From assembly GCF_029960665.1 (NCBI RefSeq), contig NZ_JASBRB010000001.1:1-64000 (forward strand): a stretch of 64,000 bases of DNA, in the 5' to 3' direction. Below, one piece after another: positions 54,577-64,000 of this stretch. Under the pieces are notes generated by a model, which had not been told where the DNA came from, made no database searches, and saw only the letters and a list, made by a program, of their open reading frames with translations. The DNA is from Pseudarthrobacter sp. AL07. GTDB taxonomy: Bacteria; Actinomycetota; Actinomycetes; Actinomycetales; Micrococcaceae. The number at the start of each line of letters is the position of its first letter. Position 1 is the stretch's first letter. The position numbers and the translations under genes were made by a program.

Positions 54577-55434
54577 TCAGCGGCCGGTGCCGGCCGGTGC
54601 CACAGTAATGCTGACCTGGCCGGCCGGAGCGTCAGATTCCCGCCAGCCGCCCTGATCCTCACGGTCCCAGCTGCGGCCGGCAACGTCCACACGCGTTACC
54701 GCCAGGCCCTTCGCGTTGGCAACTGCCCAATGCGCCACGGACCATGCCTGGGTGCCGTCAGCTTCCACCACGAGTGACTCAATTTCCGTGGTGATCGCAA
54801 GCGGCCCGTACGCCAGGGCGAGCTCGGACTCGACGACGCCAGGGATGCCCGGCTCCTGCGGCGCGCGCAAAGTGCACAGCACGGAGGCGGGCGTCTGGCC
54901 CGTCAGGCCGGACGCGAAGAAGCGGCCCATATCTTCGTGTTCTGCGTAGGCGAGGGGGTAGGCCGAGCGCTGGACGCGCTGGGCGGCGTCGGTGATCTCC
55001 AAGGACTCATAGCCGGGAATCTTGACCAGTGCATCGTAGAACGCATTGGCAGCGTAGTACGGGTCCATGATCTGGGCCTCGGTTCCCCACCCTTGCGAGG
55101 GGCGTTGCTGGAAGAGTCCGCGGGAATCCGGGCCTGCCTGGTCGCCATGGGTGATGTTGCGCAGCTTGGATTCCTGCATGGCGGTGGCAAGAGCGATGCT
55201 GGCTGCCCGGGGAGGCAATCCGCGGTGCACCGCCACCGCTGTGATCAGTGCGGCATTAACCGCCTGGTCCGTTGCAAGCTCCGCGCTCTGGCTTCCGACG
55301 TCGGCCGTGCAGCGCTCCGAGACCAGGGTTTCGGAGCGCTGCAGGAAGGTGACCGCCGTGTAGATGCCGGCGCCGGCCAGCGCCAGGGTAAGCAGCAGCA
55401 CGGTGGGGCGAACGAAACTGCGACCACTTGCCAC
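54577..55434 (-). CDS. Membrane-anchored lysozyme-fold-like protein downstream of dapD
   Basis: 285 residues. One N-terminal helix (about 10-30) anchors or exports the protein. The next part, AALITAVAVHRGLPPRAASI and ALATAMQESKLRNITHGDQA with DSRGLFQQRPSQGWG, resembles a lytic transglycosylase/lysozyme fold, with Glu in MQESKL as a possible catalytic residue. The C-terminal part is unassigned. It starts seven bases after dapD and so shares its transcript, which would link DAP synthesis with wall remodelling. Activity is inference. Confidence 0.65.
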   Translation of the reverse strand: MASGRSFVRPTVLLLTLALAGAGIYTAVTFLQRSETLVSERCTADVGSQSAELATDQAVNAALITAVAVHRGLPPRAASIALATAMQESKLRNITHGDQAGPDSRGLFQQRPSQGWGTEAQIMDPYYAANAFYDALVKIPGYESLEITDAAQRVQRSAYPLAYAEHEDMGRFFASGLTGQTPASVLCTLRAPQEPGIPGVVESELALAYGPLAITTEIESLVVEADGTQAWSVAHWAVANAKGLAVTRVDVAGRSWDREDQGGWRESDAPAGQVSITVAPAGTGR

Positions 55435-55441
55435 GGAAAGG

Positions 55442-56482
55442 TCAGTTGGCGTGGAGGGCGTGGTTGAGTTCCACGGTCTGGCCCTTGCGCGGCAACACCT
55501 CTACGGCACCGGTGGTGGAGTTGCGGCGGAACAGGAGGTTGGGGACTCCCGATAGCTCGGCTGCCTTCACGATCGTGGCAGTGTCCTCGCCATCCTCGTC
55601 CTTGGGTCCGGGAACAAGCACGCGGGTTCCAGCGGTGACGTACAGGCCTGCCTCCACCACCGAGTCATCGCCGACGCTGATGCCGACGCCGGAGTTGGCG
55701 CCCAGCAGGACGCGCTCACCGATGACGATCTTTTCCTTACCGCCGCCGGAGAGGGTGCCCATGATCGACGCGCCGCCTCCTACATCGCTGCCGTCGCCGG
55801 CGACGACACCGGCCGAAATGCGTCCTTCCACCATGGAAGCGCCCAGGGTGCCGGCGTTGAAGTTCACAAAGCCTTCGTGCATCACCGTGGTGCCTTCGGC
55901 GAGGTGGGCACCGAGGCGGACGCGGTCGGCGTCGGCGATGCGGACACCGGAAGGCACCACGTAGTCCACCATGCGCGGGAACTTGTCCACGCCGTAGACG
56001 GTGACGGCACCACGGCGGCGAAGCTTGGCACGGGTCAGCTCGAATCCTTCCACAGCGGCGGGACCGAAGTTGGTCCACACCACGTTGGGGAGCTTGCCGA
56101 AGACGCCATCCAGGTTTATGGTGTTGGGCCGGACCAGTCGGTGGGAGAGGAGGTGCAGGCGGAGGTATGCATCGGCGGTGTCGGCCGGAGCTTCATCGAG
56201 GTTGATCTGGACGAAGACCACCTTCTGCTCGGTCCCGCGGTCCGCGTCCGTGCCGCTGTCGGCGAGCTGGAGCAGGGTTTCGTCTGCGTCCTCTACGGCG
56301 CGCAGGTTTTCTGCCGCGACACCCAGTGCCGGCGCGGGGAACCACACGTCAAGGACGGTGGCTTCAGCATTTTCCCCGCCGGTGGCAGTAGCGATGGTTG
56401 CCAGGCCGAAGCCGTAGGCGGAGCGGGCTTCGGAAGTTGCGTTTTGGTTCTCGGGCGCGGCGGAAGTAGCAGTCTCAGTCAT
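55442..56482 (-). CDS. dapD: Tetrahydrodipicolinate N-succinyltransferase
   Basis: 346 residues of the actinobacterial long type. The C-terminal left-handed beta-helix is visible as hexapeptide repeats ([60 protein letters not shown]). The N-terminal 110 residues form the trimer cap. It transfers succinyl from succinyl-CoA in the lysine/DAP pathway. It is divergent from dapE with a 48-base gap, so both are probably controlled together. Confidence 0.93.
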   Translation of the reverse strand: MTETATSAAPENQNATSEARSAYGFGLATIATATGGENAEATVLDVWFPAPALGVAAENLRAVEDADETLLQLADSGTDADRGTEQKVVFVQINLDEAPADTADAYLRLHLLSHRLVRPNTINLDGVFGKLPNVVWTNFGPAAVEGFELTRAKLRRRGAVTVYGVDKFPRMVDYVVPSGVRIADADRVRLGAHLAEGTTVMHEGFVNFNAGTLGASMVEGRISAGVVAGDGSDVGGGASIMGTLSGGGKEKIVIGERVLLGANSGVGISVGDDSVVEAGLYVTAGTRVLVPGPKDEDGEDTATIVKAAELSGVPNLLFRRNSTTGAVEVLPRKGQTVELNHALHAN

Positions 56483-56530
56483 GGCCCCAGTCTATCGAGG
56501 CAGGCGCCGGGTTCGAACTAGACTGGCAAC

Positions 56531-57667
56531 GTGACTGCCGAAACCGCTCCTGAATCGATCACCGTGCCTTTGGACCTCCGTCAGGATGTCTCCGTGCTGA
56601 CCGCCGCCCTGATGGACATCAACAGTGTGTCCGGGAACGAGACGGACCTGGCTGACGCCGTCGAGGTGGCGCTGCGGGCCATCCCCGAACTCCACGTGGT
56701 CCGCGACGGTGACTCCATCATCGCCCGCACCGAACTGGACAGGGCGGAACGCGTCATCCTCGCCGGACACCTGGACACAGTGCCGTTGCCCGTCACCGAA
56801 GGAGCGCGCGGTACCGTACCGTCCACCTGGGAATCCGGTGTCCCGGGGGAGGGCGTGCTCTACGGACGAGGAGCCACGGACATGAAAGGCGGCGTCGCCG
56901 TGCAGCTTGCGCTGGCGGCCACAATGTTCGACGGCGGCGCGGAACCTAAGCGGGACGTCACCTTTGTGTTCTACGACCACGAGGAAGTGGAAGCGGTCAA
57001 GAGCGGGCTGGGTCGCCTGGTCCGCAACCACGGCAGCCTCCTGGGCGGTGACTTTGCCATCCTCCTGGAGCCTACCCATGGCACCGTCGAGGGTGGCTGC
57101 AACGGCACCAGCCGTTTTGAGGCCACTACGGTGGGCGAGGCCGCGCACTCCGCGCGGGCGTGGATGGGCAGCAACGCCATTCACGCGGCGGCAACCATCC
57201 TTGCCCGGCTGGCGGCTTATGAACCGCAGACCATCAACGTGGACGGACTGGACTACCGGGAGAGCCTCAACGCTGTGAAGATCAACGGCGGCACGGCGGG
57301 TAACGTCATTCCGGACCGGTGCGTGGTGGAGATCAACTACCGCTTCGCCCCGGACAAGACGCCGGACCAGGCGGAGGCGCATGTCCGGGAACTGTTGGAG
57401 GGCTTCGCTGTGGTCCGCACGGACGCAGCCGCCGGCGCCCGCCCGGGACTGAACCACCCTGCCGCCGCGTCTTTCGTGGCCGCGGTGGGAGCCGAGCCGA
57501 AACCAAAATACGGCTGGACCGACGTCGCGCGGTTCAGCGAACTGGGGATCCCCGCTGTGAACTTCGGGCCCGGCGATCCGCTGCTGGCCCACAAGGACCA
57601 CGAGCACGTTGACGCCGACGCCATCCGGGAGTGCCTGCGCGCGTTGCGGAGCTGGCTGGCGGCGTAG
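56531..57667 (+). CDS. dapE: Succinyl-diaminopimelate desuccinylase
   Basis: 378 residues from GTG 56531. M20 metallopeptidase fold. Metal ligands and catalytic residues are in LAGHLDTVPLPVT, GRGATDMKGGVAVQLALAAT, FYDHEEVEAVKSGLGRL and the final HKDHEHVDADAIRE. The dimerisation/lid domain contains GGTAGNVIPDRCVVEINYRF. It releases succinate to give LL-diaminopimelate, after DapD and DapC. Confidence 0.93.
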   Translation: MTAETAPESITVPLDLRQDVSVLTAALMDINSVSGNETDLADAVEVALRAIPELHVVRDGDSIIARTELDRAERVILAGHLDTVPLPVTEGARGTVPSTWESGVPGEGVLYGRGATDMKGGVAVQLALAATMFDGGAEPKRDVTFVFYDHEEVEAVKSGLGRLVRNHGSLLGGDFAILLEPTHGTVEGGCNGTSRFEATTVGEAAHSARAWMGSNAIHAAATILARLAAYEPQTINVDGLDYRESLNAVKINGGTAGNVIPDRCVVEINYRFAPDKTPDQAEAHVRELLEGFAVVRTDAAAGARPGLNHPAAASFVAAVGAEPKPKYGWTDVARFSELGIPAVNFGPGDPLLAHKDHEHVDADAIRECLRALRSWLAA

Positions 57668-57708
57668 CTCCTCCCGAAAGGCAAAAGCACCAACAACAGG
57701 CCCCACAC

Positions 57709-57746
57709 AAAAGGTCCGGAAACCCCTGAAGGGTTCCGGACCTTTT
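57709..57746. terminator. Bidirectional terminator between dapE and gluD
   Basis: AAAAGGTCCGGAA (57709-57721) pairs with TTCCGGACCTTTT (57734-57746); an inner CCC/GGG extends the stem after one bulged A. T-rich on both strands at the ends, between convergent genes. Confidence 0.85.
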
Positions 57747-57764
57747 GCGTGTGCGCGCGTGCTG

Positions 57765-58622
57765 CTATTTGCGTTCCGTTACCTCCGGTAGTTCCGGTGC
57801 GACTACTGCGGTTGGCGCCGGCGCAACTCCGCCTGCCGTCTTCGTCGAACCCCGGCGCTCGATCCAGATTGCGAGCCGGGAAACGCAGATGTTGATCACA
57901 ATGTAGATCGCGGCAGCTACGAAGAAGATGGGGAACAGAAACGCGTTACCCAGGAAGTCTGCCATGACCTGCACCGCGCGCAGAAGTTCGCCGTACGCCA
58001 CGATGTAGCCCAGCGAGGTGTCCTTCAGGAGCACCACCAGTTGGGCAACCAGCGACGGCATCATGCGGCGGACAGCCTGCGGCAGCTCGATGAGCAACCG
58101 GGACTGGAAACTGGTCAGGCCAATGGTCAGGCCCGCCTCCCGCTGTCCCTTCGGCAGTGACTGGATGCCGGCCCGGATGATCTCCGCGAAGATAGCGGTG
58201 TTGTAGAGGACGAGCCCCGTCACCACCGCGACGAAGGAACTCGTCCCGAATACCAGCAGGACGAAGAGCATCATCAGGACAACCGGCATGCCGCGCAGGA
58301 ACTCCAGGACCACGCGGGCCGGAATCCGGATCCAGGCGACCAGCGAGATGCGCAGCAGGCAGAACATCAGGCCGAGGGGGAACGCGATCACTGCCGCGAG
58401 GGCGGCGGCGGTGAGCGTTGCGCCGAGGCCATAGGCGAGCAGCGTCCAGACGTCGCCCCTGGTGAAGATCGCCCAGCGGCGACCTTCAAAAATGCCCTGC
58501 TGGGCGAGGGTCATGCCAATCCATGCCAGAAGCCCCAGGATCAGCACGGTTCCAACCACGGAACCGATCAGCGAGACCCGGCGCGCTTTGGGGCCGGGAA
58601 CGTCGTAGAGGACTGAAGTCAT
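57765..58622 (-). CDS. gluD: Glutamate-type ABC transporter permease
   Basis: 285 residues with five to six membrane helices. FLRGMPVVLMMLFVLLVFGT is the typical polar amino acid permease block, and the coupling loop is GQREAGLTIGLTSFQSRLLI. It overlaps gluC by four bases and is last in the operon. The C-terminal 30 residues are a Pro/Ala-rich cytoplasmic tail. Confidence 0.88.
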   Translation of the reverse strand: MTSVLYDVPGPKARRVSLIGSVVGTVLILGLLAWIGMTLAQQGIFEGRRWAIFTRGDVWTLLAYGLGATLTAAALAAVIAFPLGLMFCLLRISLVAWIRIPARVVLEFLRGMPVVLMMLFVLLVFGTSSFVAVVTGLVLYNTAIFAEIIRAGIQSLPKGQREAGLTIGLTSFQSRLLIELPQAVRRMMPSLVAQLVVLLKDTSLGYIVAYGELLRAVQVMADFLGNAFLFPIFFVAAAIYIVINICVSRLAIWIERRGSTKTAGGVAPAPTAVVAPELPEVTERK

Positions 58623-59269
58623 CGGGCAATCGCCACCTTTCGTTCCACCGTGCTGGCAAGGATGCCCAGCGGAATGGTGAGGAGCAGATAGAAGAACGCT
58701 ACGCCGAGCAGTACTGCCATGACCTGGTCACCGTTGGCGTTGGCCAGTTGGCGGCCGTAGCCGAACAGTTCCAGGACAAAGAACGCGCCGGCGACGGAGG
58801 AGTTCTTGACGAGGGCAATCAGGATGTTGATCAGCGGCGGGATCACGGTCCGAAGCGCCTGCGGCAGGATGATGAGATTCAGGACCTGGCCGAAGTTCAT
58901 GCCGATGCTGCGGGCGGCCTCCGCCTGGCCAAGAGGGACGCTATTAACGCCTGAGCGGACTGCTTCGGCGATGAAGGCCGCTGTGTAGGCGCTGAGTGCG
59001 ATGATCGCTGCGACCTCGAACTGCTGGAATGTTACGCCGAGGCGGGGCAGGACGATCGCCGCGAAAAAGAAGGCAATGGTCAGCGGAGTGTTCCGGAGAA
59101 TCTCGACGTAGACGGTGCTGAATCCCCGGAGGGCCGCAACGGGCGAAACGCGTGCTGCTGCCAAGAGTGTTCCCAGAACGAGGGCGATGATCCCGGAGAC
59201 GACGGACAGGAAAAGGGTGCGGAGAAGGCCTTCCCAATAAAGGGGGAGGTTTTCAAGGATGACTTCCAT
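58619..59269 (-). CDS. gluC: Glutamate-type ABC transporter permease
   Basis: 216 residues with five membrane helices. YVEILRNTPLTIAFFFAAIV is the family block and GQAEAARSIGMNFGQVLNLI the coupling loop to the ATPase. Its partner is gluD, translated by coupling. A strong hairpin separates it from gluB upstream, so permeases are probably made in lower amounts than the binding protein. Confidence 0.88.
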   Translation of the reverse strand: MEVILENLPLYWEGLLRTLFLSVVSGIIALVLGTLLAAARVSPVAALRGFSTVYVEILRNTPLTIAFFFAAIVLPRLGVTFQQFEVAAIIALSAYTAAFIAEAVRSGVNSVPLGQAEAARSIGMNFGQVLNLIILPQALRTVIPPLINILIALVKNSSVAGAFFVLELFGYGRQLANANGDQVMAVLLGVAFFYLLLTIPLGILASTVERKVAIAR

Positions 59270-59309
59270 AGGATCCTTCGGCTCTGGCGTAGGGGGTCAA
59301 AAGCAGGCT

Positions 59310-59353
59310 GGCGGCTTCCGGGGACCGCGTGCAGCAAATCCCCGGAAGCCGCC
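59310..59353 (-). terminator. Intra-operon hairpin between gluB and gluC
   Basis: GGCGGCTTCCGGGGA (59310-59324) and TCCCCGGAAGCCGCC (59339-59353) form a perfect 15-base stem around a 14-base loop, nine bases after the gluB stop. It can attenuate transcription or stabilise the gluAB part of the mRNA. Confidence 0.75.
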
Positions 59354-59361
59354 GTGGCTAC

Positions 59362-60246
59362 CTAGTAGCGGTTGATGGCAGGAAGCTCAGGGGCGGTCTT
59401 GATGACCGAACCTGCAGTTGCTTCCCAGGCCTTCTTGTAGGACCCGTCCTTGCCAAACGCCTCGAGCTGGTCATTGATCCAGTTGCGGAACTCGGTGTCG
59501 TCCTTCTTCAGGCCAATGCCGTACGGCTCTTTGGTGAAGGTTTGATCCGACGCCAGCTTGAAGGCATCCGGTTCCTTGTCCACAAAGCCGGCCAGGATCA
59601 CGTTGTCCGTGGTGATCGCTTCGACCTGCTTGTTGCGCAGCGGCTCAAGGCAAGCGGAGTAAGTGGCTGCCGGCACGAGCTCGGCCTTGTACTTGTCCAC
59701 GATCGTCGCGGCAGGGGTGGAACCGGTCACGGAGCAGACCTTCTTGCCTGCGACGTCCTCAGGCTTGGTGATGGACGTGTTGTCCTTGTTCACCATCAGC
59801 GCCTGACCGGCCTCGTAGTACGGGCCCGCGAAGCTGACAACCTGCTTGCGCTTGTCATTGATGGTGTACGTGGCAATAACAATGTCCACCTTGCCCTGCT
59901 CGATGAAGGGTTCGCGGTTGGCTGAGACAGTCTCTGACCATTCGATCTTGTCCGCGGCGATGCCCAGCTTGGCTGCGATCAGCTTGCCCATCTCGACGTC
60001 GAAGCCCACAGGCTTGCCGTCCAGGCCCACCTGGCCGAAGAGCGGCTGATCGTACTTGGTGCCGATCTTGATGGTGCCTGCGGCGGTCAGCTTGGCCATG
60101 GTTGTGCCGGCGGCAAACGTCGGCTTGTCGGCAACGGTGGGATTACTGGTGCCGGGGGTGCTGCCGCCACAAGCGCTAAGGGACAAAGCCAGGGCAGCGG
60201 TGGCCGCCACGAAGAACGACTTCCGGCGGGTCATAAATGCCTTCAT
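59362..60246 (-). CDS. gluB: Glutamate-type ABC transporter substrate-binding lipoprotein
   Basis: 294 residues from ATG 60246, preceded by AAAGGA. Lipobox LSAC gives Cys26. SBP family 3 fold: IKIGTKYDQPLFGQVGLDGK, GFDVEMGKLIAAKLGI, VDIVIATYTINDKRKQVVSF. It binds glutamate or a similar polar amino acid outside the membrane. The upstream in-frame extension overlaps gluA and is not real. A GGCCGTG/CACGGCC hairpin (60266-60282) lies in the gluA-gluB gap. Confidence 0.9.
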   Translation of the reverse strand: MKAFMTRRKSFFVAATAALALSLSACGGSTPGTSNPTVADKPTFAAGTTMAKLTAAGTIKIGTKYDQPLFGQVGLDGKPVGFDVEMGKLIAAKLGIAADKIEWSETVSANREPFIEQGKVDIVIATYTINDKRKQVVSFAGPYYEAGQALMVNKDNTSITKPEDVAGKKVCSVTGSTPAATIVDKYKAELVPAATYSACLEPLRNKQVEAITTDNVILAGFVDKEPDAFKLASDQTFTKEPYGIGLKKDDTEFRNWINDQLEAFGKDGSYKKAWEATAGSVIKTAPELPAINRY

Positions 60247-60319
60247 GACATTCCTTTCATTGATCGGCCGTGGGTCACGGCCTGGGTGCGAACTGCAGTG
60301 TGTGTTCGTTGGTGGGAAA

Positions 60320-61075
<756 letters not shown>

Positions 61076-61191
61076 AAGAAGAATCTAGCGAACATTGGCT
61101 GGATATGAGGCGAATCACGCCAAGTTCGCGCGGATCGTGATTCAAGAGATACCTGCCACGGGCACGCCGGCCTTGGCATTAGCCTTGGAGG

Positions 61192-61974
61192 ATGAGCATC
61201 AACGCAGATCCGGCCAAAACTTCCCAGCCGCGCCGTAAAGGGCCCCTTGAACTCCGCCGCAAGCAGGCAGCTGTGGATATGTCCGACCAGCATCTGCTTG
61301 ATACCAAGGGCGCGGGACAGTTCGTCCATACAGACCCGTGGCGTGTCCTCCGGATCCAGAGCGAGTTCGTCGAAGGGTTCGGCGCGCTTGCCGATCTGGG
61401 GCCCGCCGTCAGTGTCTTCGGCTCGGCCCGTACCAAGCCTGGCAGCCCGTACTACGAAATGGGCATGGAAGTAGGCCGGAAGCTGGCAGCCGCAGGCGTG
61501 GCCGTCATCACCGGCGGCGGTCCGGGCTCCATGGAGGCCGCCAACCGCGGCACCGTGGAAGGCAACGGCGTCTCCGTCGGGCTGGGCATTGAATTGCCGT
61601 TCGAGCAGGGCCTGAACCAGTGGGTGGACCTCGGCATTAACTTCCGGTACTTCTTCGCCCGGAAAACCATGTTCGTCAAATATGCCCAGGGCTTCATCGT
61701 TCTTCCGGGCGGACTGGGGACGCTGGATGAACTCTTCGAAGCCATGGTCCTGGTCCAGACCCGGAAGGTGACCTCCTTCCCGATCGTGCTCCTGGGCGTC
61801 GACTTCTGGGGGCCGATGATCGAATGGATCAAGGGCACCCTCGTGGCCGAGGGAATGGTCTCCGCAAAGGACCTGGACCTCATCCAGCTGGTGGACGATC
61901 CCGCCGAAGCGGTGCAGTTGGTGCTGCACGCGACGCCCCCCGTTCCCGCCAATGGCGAGCAACGGCCCGAATAG
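61192..61974 (+). CDS. LOG-family (TIGR00730) Rossmann-fold protein
   Basis: 260 residues. Motifs GGGPGSMEAANRG (108-120) and PGGLGTLDE (172-180) are those of the LOG family of nucleoside 5'-monophosphate phosphoribohydrolases. Family members release cytokinin-like bases from their ribotides; in bacteria some act on AMP-type substrates. The N-terminal 45 residues are a basic extension. It is followed by the DivIVA-domain gene 32 bases downstream. Confidence 0.88.
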   Translation: MSINADPAKTSQPRRKGPLELRRKQAAVDMSDQHLLDTKGAGQFVHTDPWRVLRIQSEFVEGFGALADLGPAVSVFGSARTKPGSPYYEMGMEVGRKLAAAGVAVITGGGPGSMEAANRGTVEGNGVSVGLGIELPFEQGLNQWVDLGINFRYFFARKTMFVKYAQGFIVLPGGLGTLDELFEAMVLVQTRKVTSFPIVLLGVDFWGPMIEWIKGTLVAEGMVSAKDLDLIQLVDDPAEAVQLVLHATPPVPANGEQRPE

Positions 61975-62006
61975 GCCGCCTGCCCGGATCTGGCACGATG
62001 GGTGCT

Positions 62007-62396
62007 GTGAGTTTTTTCCTGGTCTACCTCGCCTTCGCGCTGATCGCCGCCACCCTGTGGGCAGGCGCCGGTGGCAGGCGCAGCATCTTGCGTCTCTTCC
62101 GCCGGGGCAGTGAAGTGGGCAATAGCTCCGAGGTCCCGGAGAATCCGATTCTCTACCCGGGGTTCGGGCAGCCGCCCGCCAACCTTCCGCCGGTGCTGCT
62201 GCCGGCGGAGGCTGTACCTGCCGACGTCGACCGTGTCCGTTTCTCCCTCGGCCTGCGTGGCTACCGGATGGACCAGGTGGACCAGGTCCTCGATGAACTG
62301 CGGGATCAGATAGAGGCCAAAGACGAGGAAGTGGGCAGGCTCCGGGCACGGCTGCTGGAAGTGGAAGCTGCGGCGCGCCCGGAGGCCGGCGCTTGA
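62007..62396 (+). CDS. DivIVA-domain membrane protein
   Basis: 129 residues from GTG 62007 (MSFFLVYLAFALIAATLWAG); an ATG nine bases upstream is also possible. One N-terminal membrane helix (about 3-22), a linker and then VDRVRFSLGLRGYRMDQVDQ with VLDELRDQIEAKDEEVGRLR, the DivIVA-like motif with coiled coil. Such proteins sit at the cell pole or septum in actinobacteria. The stop overlaps the next start by four bases. Confidence 0.82.
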   Translation: MSFFLVYLAFALIAATLWAGAGGRRSILRLFRRGSEVGNSSEVPENPILYPGFGQPPANLPPVLLPAEAVPADVDRVRFSLGLRGYRMDQVDQVLDELRDQIEAKDEEVGRLRARLLEVEAAARPEAGA

Positions 62397-63640
62397 GAAC
62401 TGACGCGGGGCACCGGACGGGCCCGCCGGCGTTGATCACCGCATTCGGCGCCCGCGCCATGGGGGTGGTCCAACGCTGGCCCTGGTGGCTGCAAGTTGGC
62501 GCGCTCTACGTCGCTGCCCGCCTGGTCAGCGCCTGTATCTTTATGGCAGCAGCCCTGCACCAGGGGCCCAACCCGTGGTTTCCGGCCGTCCCTGACTACT
62601 GGAACTTCATCAATATCTGGGACGCGCGGTGGTACGGCCGGATCATCACCGACGGGTATCCCTCACCGCTTCCAACGGATGCCGCCGGCAACGTGCAGGA
62701 AAATGCGTGGGCCTTCTATCCGCTCTTCCCGGGCCTGGGCCGTGCGCTCGCGGGCCTGACCGGAATCAGCCCTGCCGCGGCGCTGACGGTCGTTGCTATG
62801 CTGGCGGGGTTGGGTGCGGCGCTGATTTTGTACTGGTTGTTCAGGCACAAGGCTTCGCACACTGCGGCGCTTTGGGGGGTGGCATTTTTCGCGACATTTC
62901 CGGTGTCCGCCATTCTCCAGGTCCCGTATGCGGAGCCGCTGACCGTTTTCCTGCTGGCCACCGCCCTGCTGCTCGTCATCAGGCGTCATTATTTCGTTGC
63001 CATGCCGGTGGTCCTGCTGCTGTGCCTCTCCCGACCTGTGGGCGTTCCCTTTGCCGCAATGGTGGGGCTTCTCTTCCTCTGGCGACTGGTCGAACGGGGG
63101 CGCGAGGAGCGGCCGGGCACCCACAGCCTCGGGGAGCTGGTCTCCCTGGCGGGCCTGACCGTGGTGTGCGGGGCCTCGGCACTGCTGTGGCCGGCGGCGG
63201 CCTGGGCCGCCACCGGCGATATTGAGGCGTATACCAAAACCGAGACAGCGTGGCGCGGCCGTGACCTGGTGCCCTTCAAGCCCTGGTTCGACGCCGGCGT
63301 CGATCTCTTTGGCCCCGTCCTGGGGATCGTGGCGCCATTCGTCTTTGCGGGCCTTTTTGTGCTCCTGCTGTTCTCCCCGCCGGTGGTCCGGCTTGGTGTG
63401 GAGATGCGCCTGTGGTGCGCCTGCTACATGGGCTACCTCCTGGTGTTCCTCCACCCCCAGACCAGTACCTTCCGGATGTTGCTCCCGCTGTTCCCGTTGG
63501 CCCTGGCAGCCGCGCTGTTGTCCCGGTCCAAGGCGTACCGCGGCACGGTCCTGACAATGTTTATCCTGCTCCAGATCGTTTGGATCGTCTGGCTGTGGGC
63601 ATGGGCGCAGCTTCCGGGCGGCGGAGATTATCCGCCGTGA
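62393..63640 (+). CDS. PIG-V-like polytopic membrane protein (putative glycosyltransferase)
   Basis: 415 residues with a TTG start inside the stop of the DivIVA-domain gene. About ten membrane helices. The first outside loop FINIWDARWYGRIITDGYPS has the WDxxWY signature of PIG-V/GT-C mannosyltransferases, and AWAFYPLFPGLGRALAGLTG follows, as in that family. It may transfer a lipid-linked sugar to an envelope molecule. Donor and acceptor are unknown. Confidence 0.75.
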   Translation: MRTDAGHRTGPPALITAFGARAMGVVQRWPWWLQVGALYVAARLVSACIFMAAALHQGPNPWFPAVPDYWNFINIWDARWYGRIITDGYPSPLPTDAAGNVQENAWAFYPLFPGLGRALAGLTGISPAAALTVVAMLAGLGAALILYWLFRHKASHTAALWGVAFFATFPVSAILQVPYAEPLTVFLLATALLLVIRRHYFVAMPVVLLLCLSRPVGVPFAAMVGLLFLWRLVERGREERPGTHSLGELVSLAGLTVVCGASALLWPAAAWAATGDIEAYTKTETAWRGRDLVPFKPWFDAGVDLFGPVLGIVAPFVFAGLFVLLLFSPPVVRLGVEMRLWCACYMGYLLVFLHPQTSTFRMLLPLFPLALAAALLSRSKAYRGTVLTMFILLQIVWIVWLWAWAQLPGGGDYPP

Positions 63641-63875
63641 TCGCGGGCGGCGCCTGGCCGGCAGATTGGGGAATCCGACGCGGCCGTAAATGTCCATCGA
63701 TTAGCTACGTGCGGGTCATTACGGGATAATAGTAAGTAAGCAGGGACAAAAAGCATTCAGAAATGTTCAGCCGTGGCGGCATCAGTACGGGCCGCCATAG
63801 CGGCTTGATTTGACCATGCGGACACAGCCCATCCGGGCTGATATGTCCTGGGACTAAATGGAGGGGAAATTCCTC

Positions 63876-64000
63876 ATGGCGGCTATGAAACCACGCACCG
63901 GCGACGGCCCTATGGAAGTCACCAAAGAGGGCCGCAGCCTGATCATGCGCGTACCGCTCGAAGGCGGCGGACGGCTTGTGGTGGAACTGAACGCTGCGGA
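63876..64000 (+). CDS. DUF3117 protein, cut by the window edge
   Basis: The first 41 codons are present: MAAMKPRTGDGPMEVTKEGR, SLIMRVPLEGGGRLVVELNA and the next residue. This is the highly conserved start of DUF3117, a ~55-residue actinobacterial protein of unknown function. GGAGGGG precedes the ATG. The 235-base gap upstream contains small hairpins (TGGCGGC/GCCGCCA near 63773-63797; CAGCCC/GGGCTG near 63827-63842) that may belong to its leader. Confidence 0.85.
   Translation, partial: MAAMKPRTGDGPMEVTKEGRSLIMRVPLEGGGRLVVELNAA

Overview
The window reads as chromosomal DNA of a high-GC Gram-positive actinobacterium, most likely Arthrobacter, Pseudarthrobacter or a close relative in the Micrococcaceae. 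The reasons are the GC-rich codon use, the gluABCD-type glutamate transporter, succinylase-branch dapC/dapD/dapE genes, a seven-iron ferredoxin fdxA beside dapC, the IspH and XseA/XseB neighbourhood, a DivIVA-domain membrane protein and a DUF3117 gene. This is inferred from gene content; no database was searched.

Left part (1-8.6 kb), accessory and partly decayed. The window opens inside a beheaded metallo-beta-lactamase/rhodanese gene. A minus-strand module follows: an alanine-rich secreted protein, an ECF-type sigma factor, its overlapping membrane partner (probable anti-sigma factor) and a secreted subtilisin with three C-terminal beta repeats. Between 5.4 and 8.6 kb lies a graveyard of fragments: a DUF6262 transposon accessory gene, the His-rich N-terminus of a copper ATPase, the C-terminal half of a copper chaperone, a frameshifted C-terminus of a copper ATPase, the C-terminus of a YibE/F membrane protein and a piece of a serine recombinase. 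In the middle stands one intact gene, a secreted NlpC/P60 hydrolase behind a recognisable c-di-AMP (ydaO-type) riboswitch.

Middle (8.6-34 kb), mostly housekeeping. It holds a SNF2 helicase/SWIM protein pair, an ABC-F ATPase, CorA with a DUF1761 protein, two Lrp regulators around an MFS exporter, a divergent LysR/MFS pair, a BadF-type sugar kinase, a pirin, a four-gene osmoprotectant ABC transporter with a strong terminator, an AlaA-type aminotransferase, PPK2, XseB/XseA, IspH, RmuC and YchF.

At 34.9-36.1 kb there is a small insertion at the 3' end of ychF. Three copies of a 27-base sequence, each encoding VVEFRFNV-stop with different synonymous codons, bracket a toxin-antitoxin pair. The MNT antitoxin (fused to a helix-turn-helix) is intact and its HEPN partner carries an in-frame stop. 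This is the most interesting locus in the window.

Right part (36-64 kb): a DUF1877 protein, a flavin monooxygenase-like enzyme, an orphan peptide-binding lipoprotein, a complete oligopeptide ABC operon with an internal terminator, an SGNH lipoprotein, TypA, ferredoxin, DapC, citrate synthase with a CRP/GlxR-like site, GalE, a TetR regulator with its palindrome, DapD/DapE, the glutamate ABC transporter with a hairpin between its binding protein and permease genes, a LOG-family enzyme, a DivIVA-domain protein, a PIG-V-like membrane protein and the start of a DUF3117 gene. Several intergenic gaps carry very long near-perfect hairpins, either bidirectional terminators or members of a dispersed repeat family.
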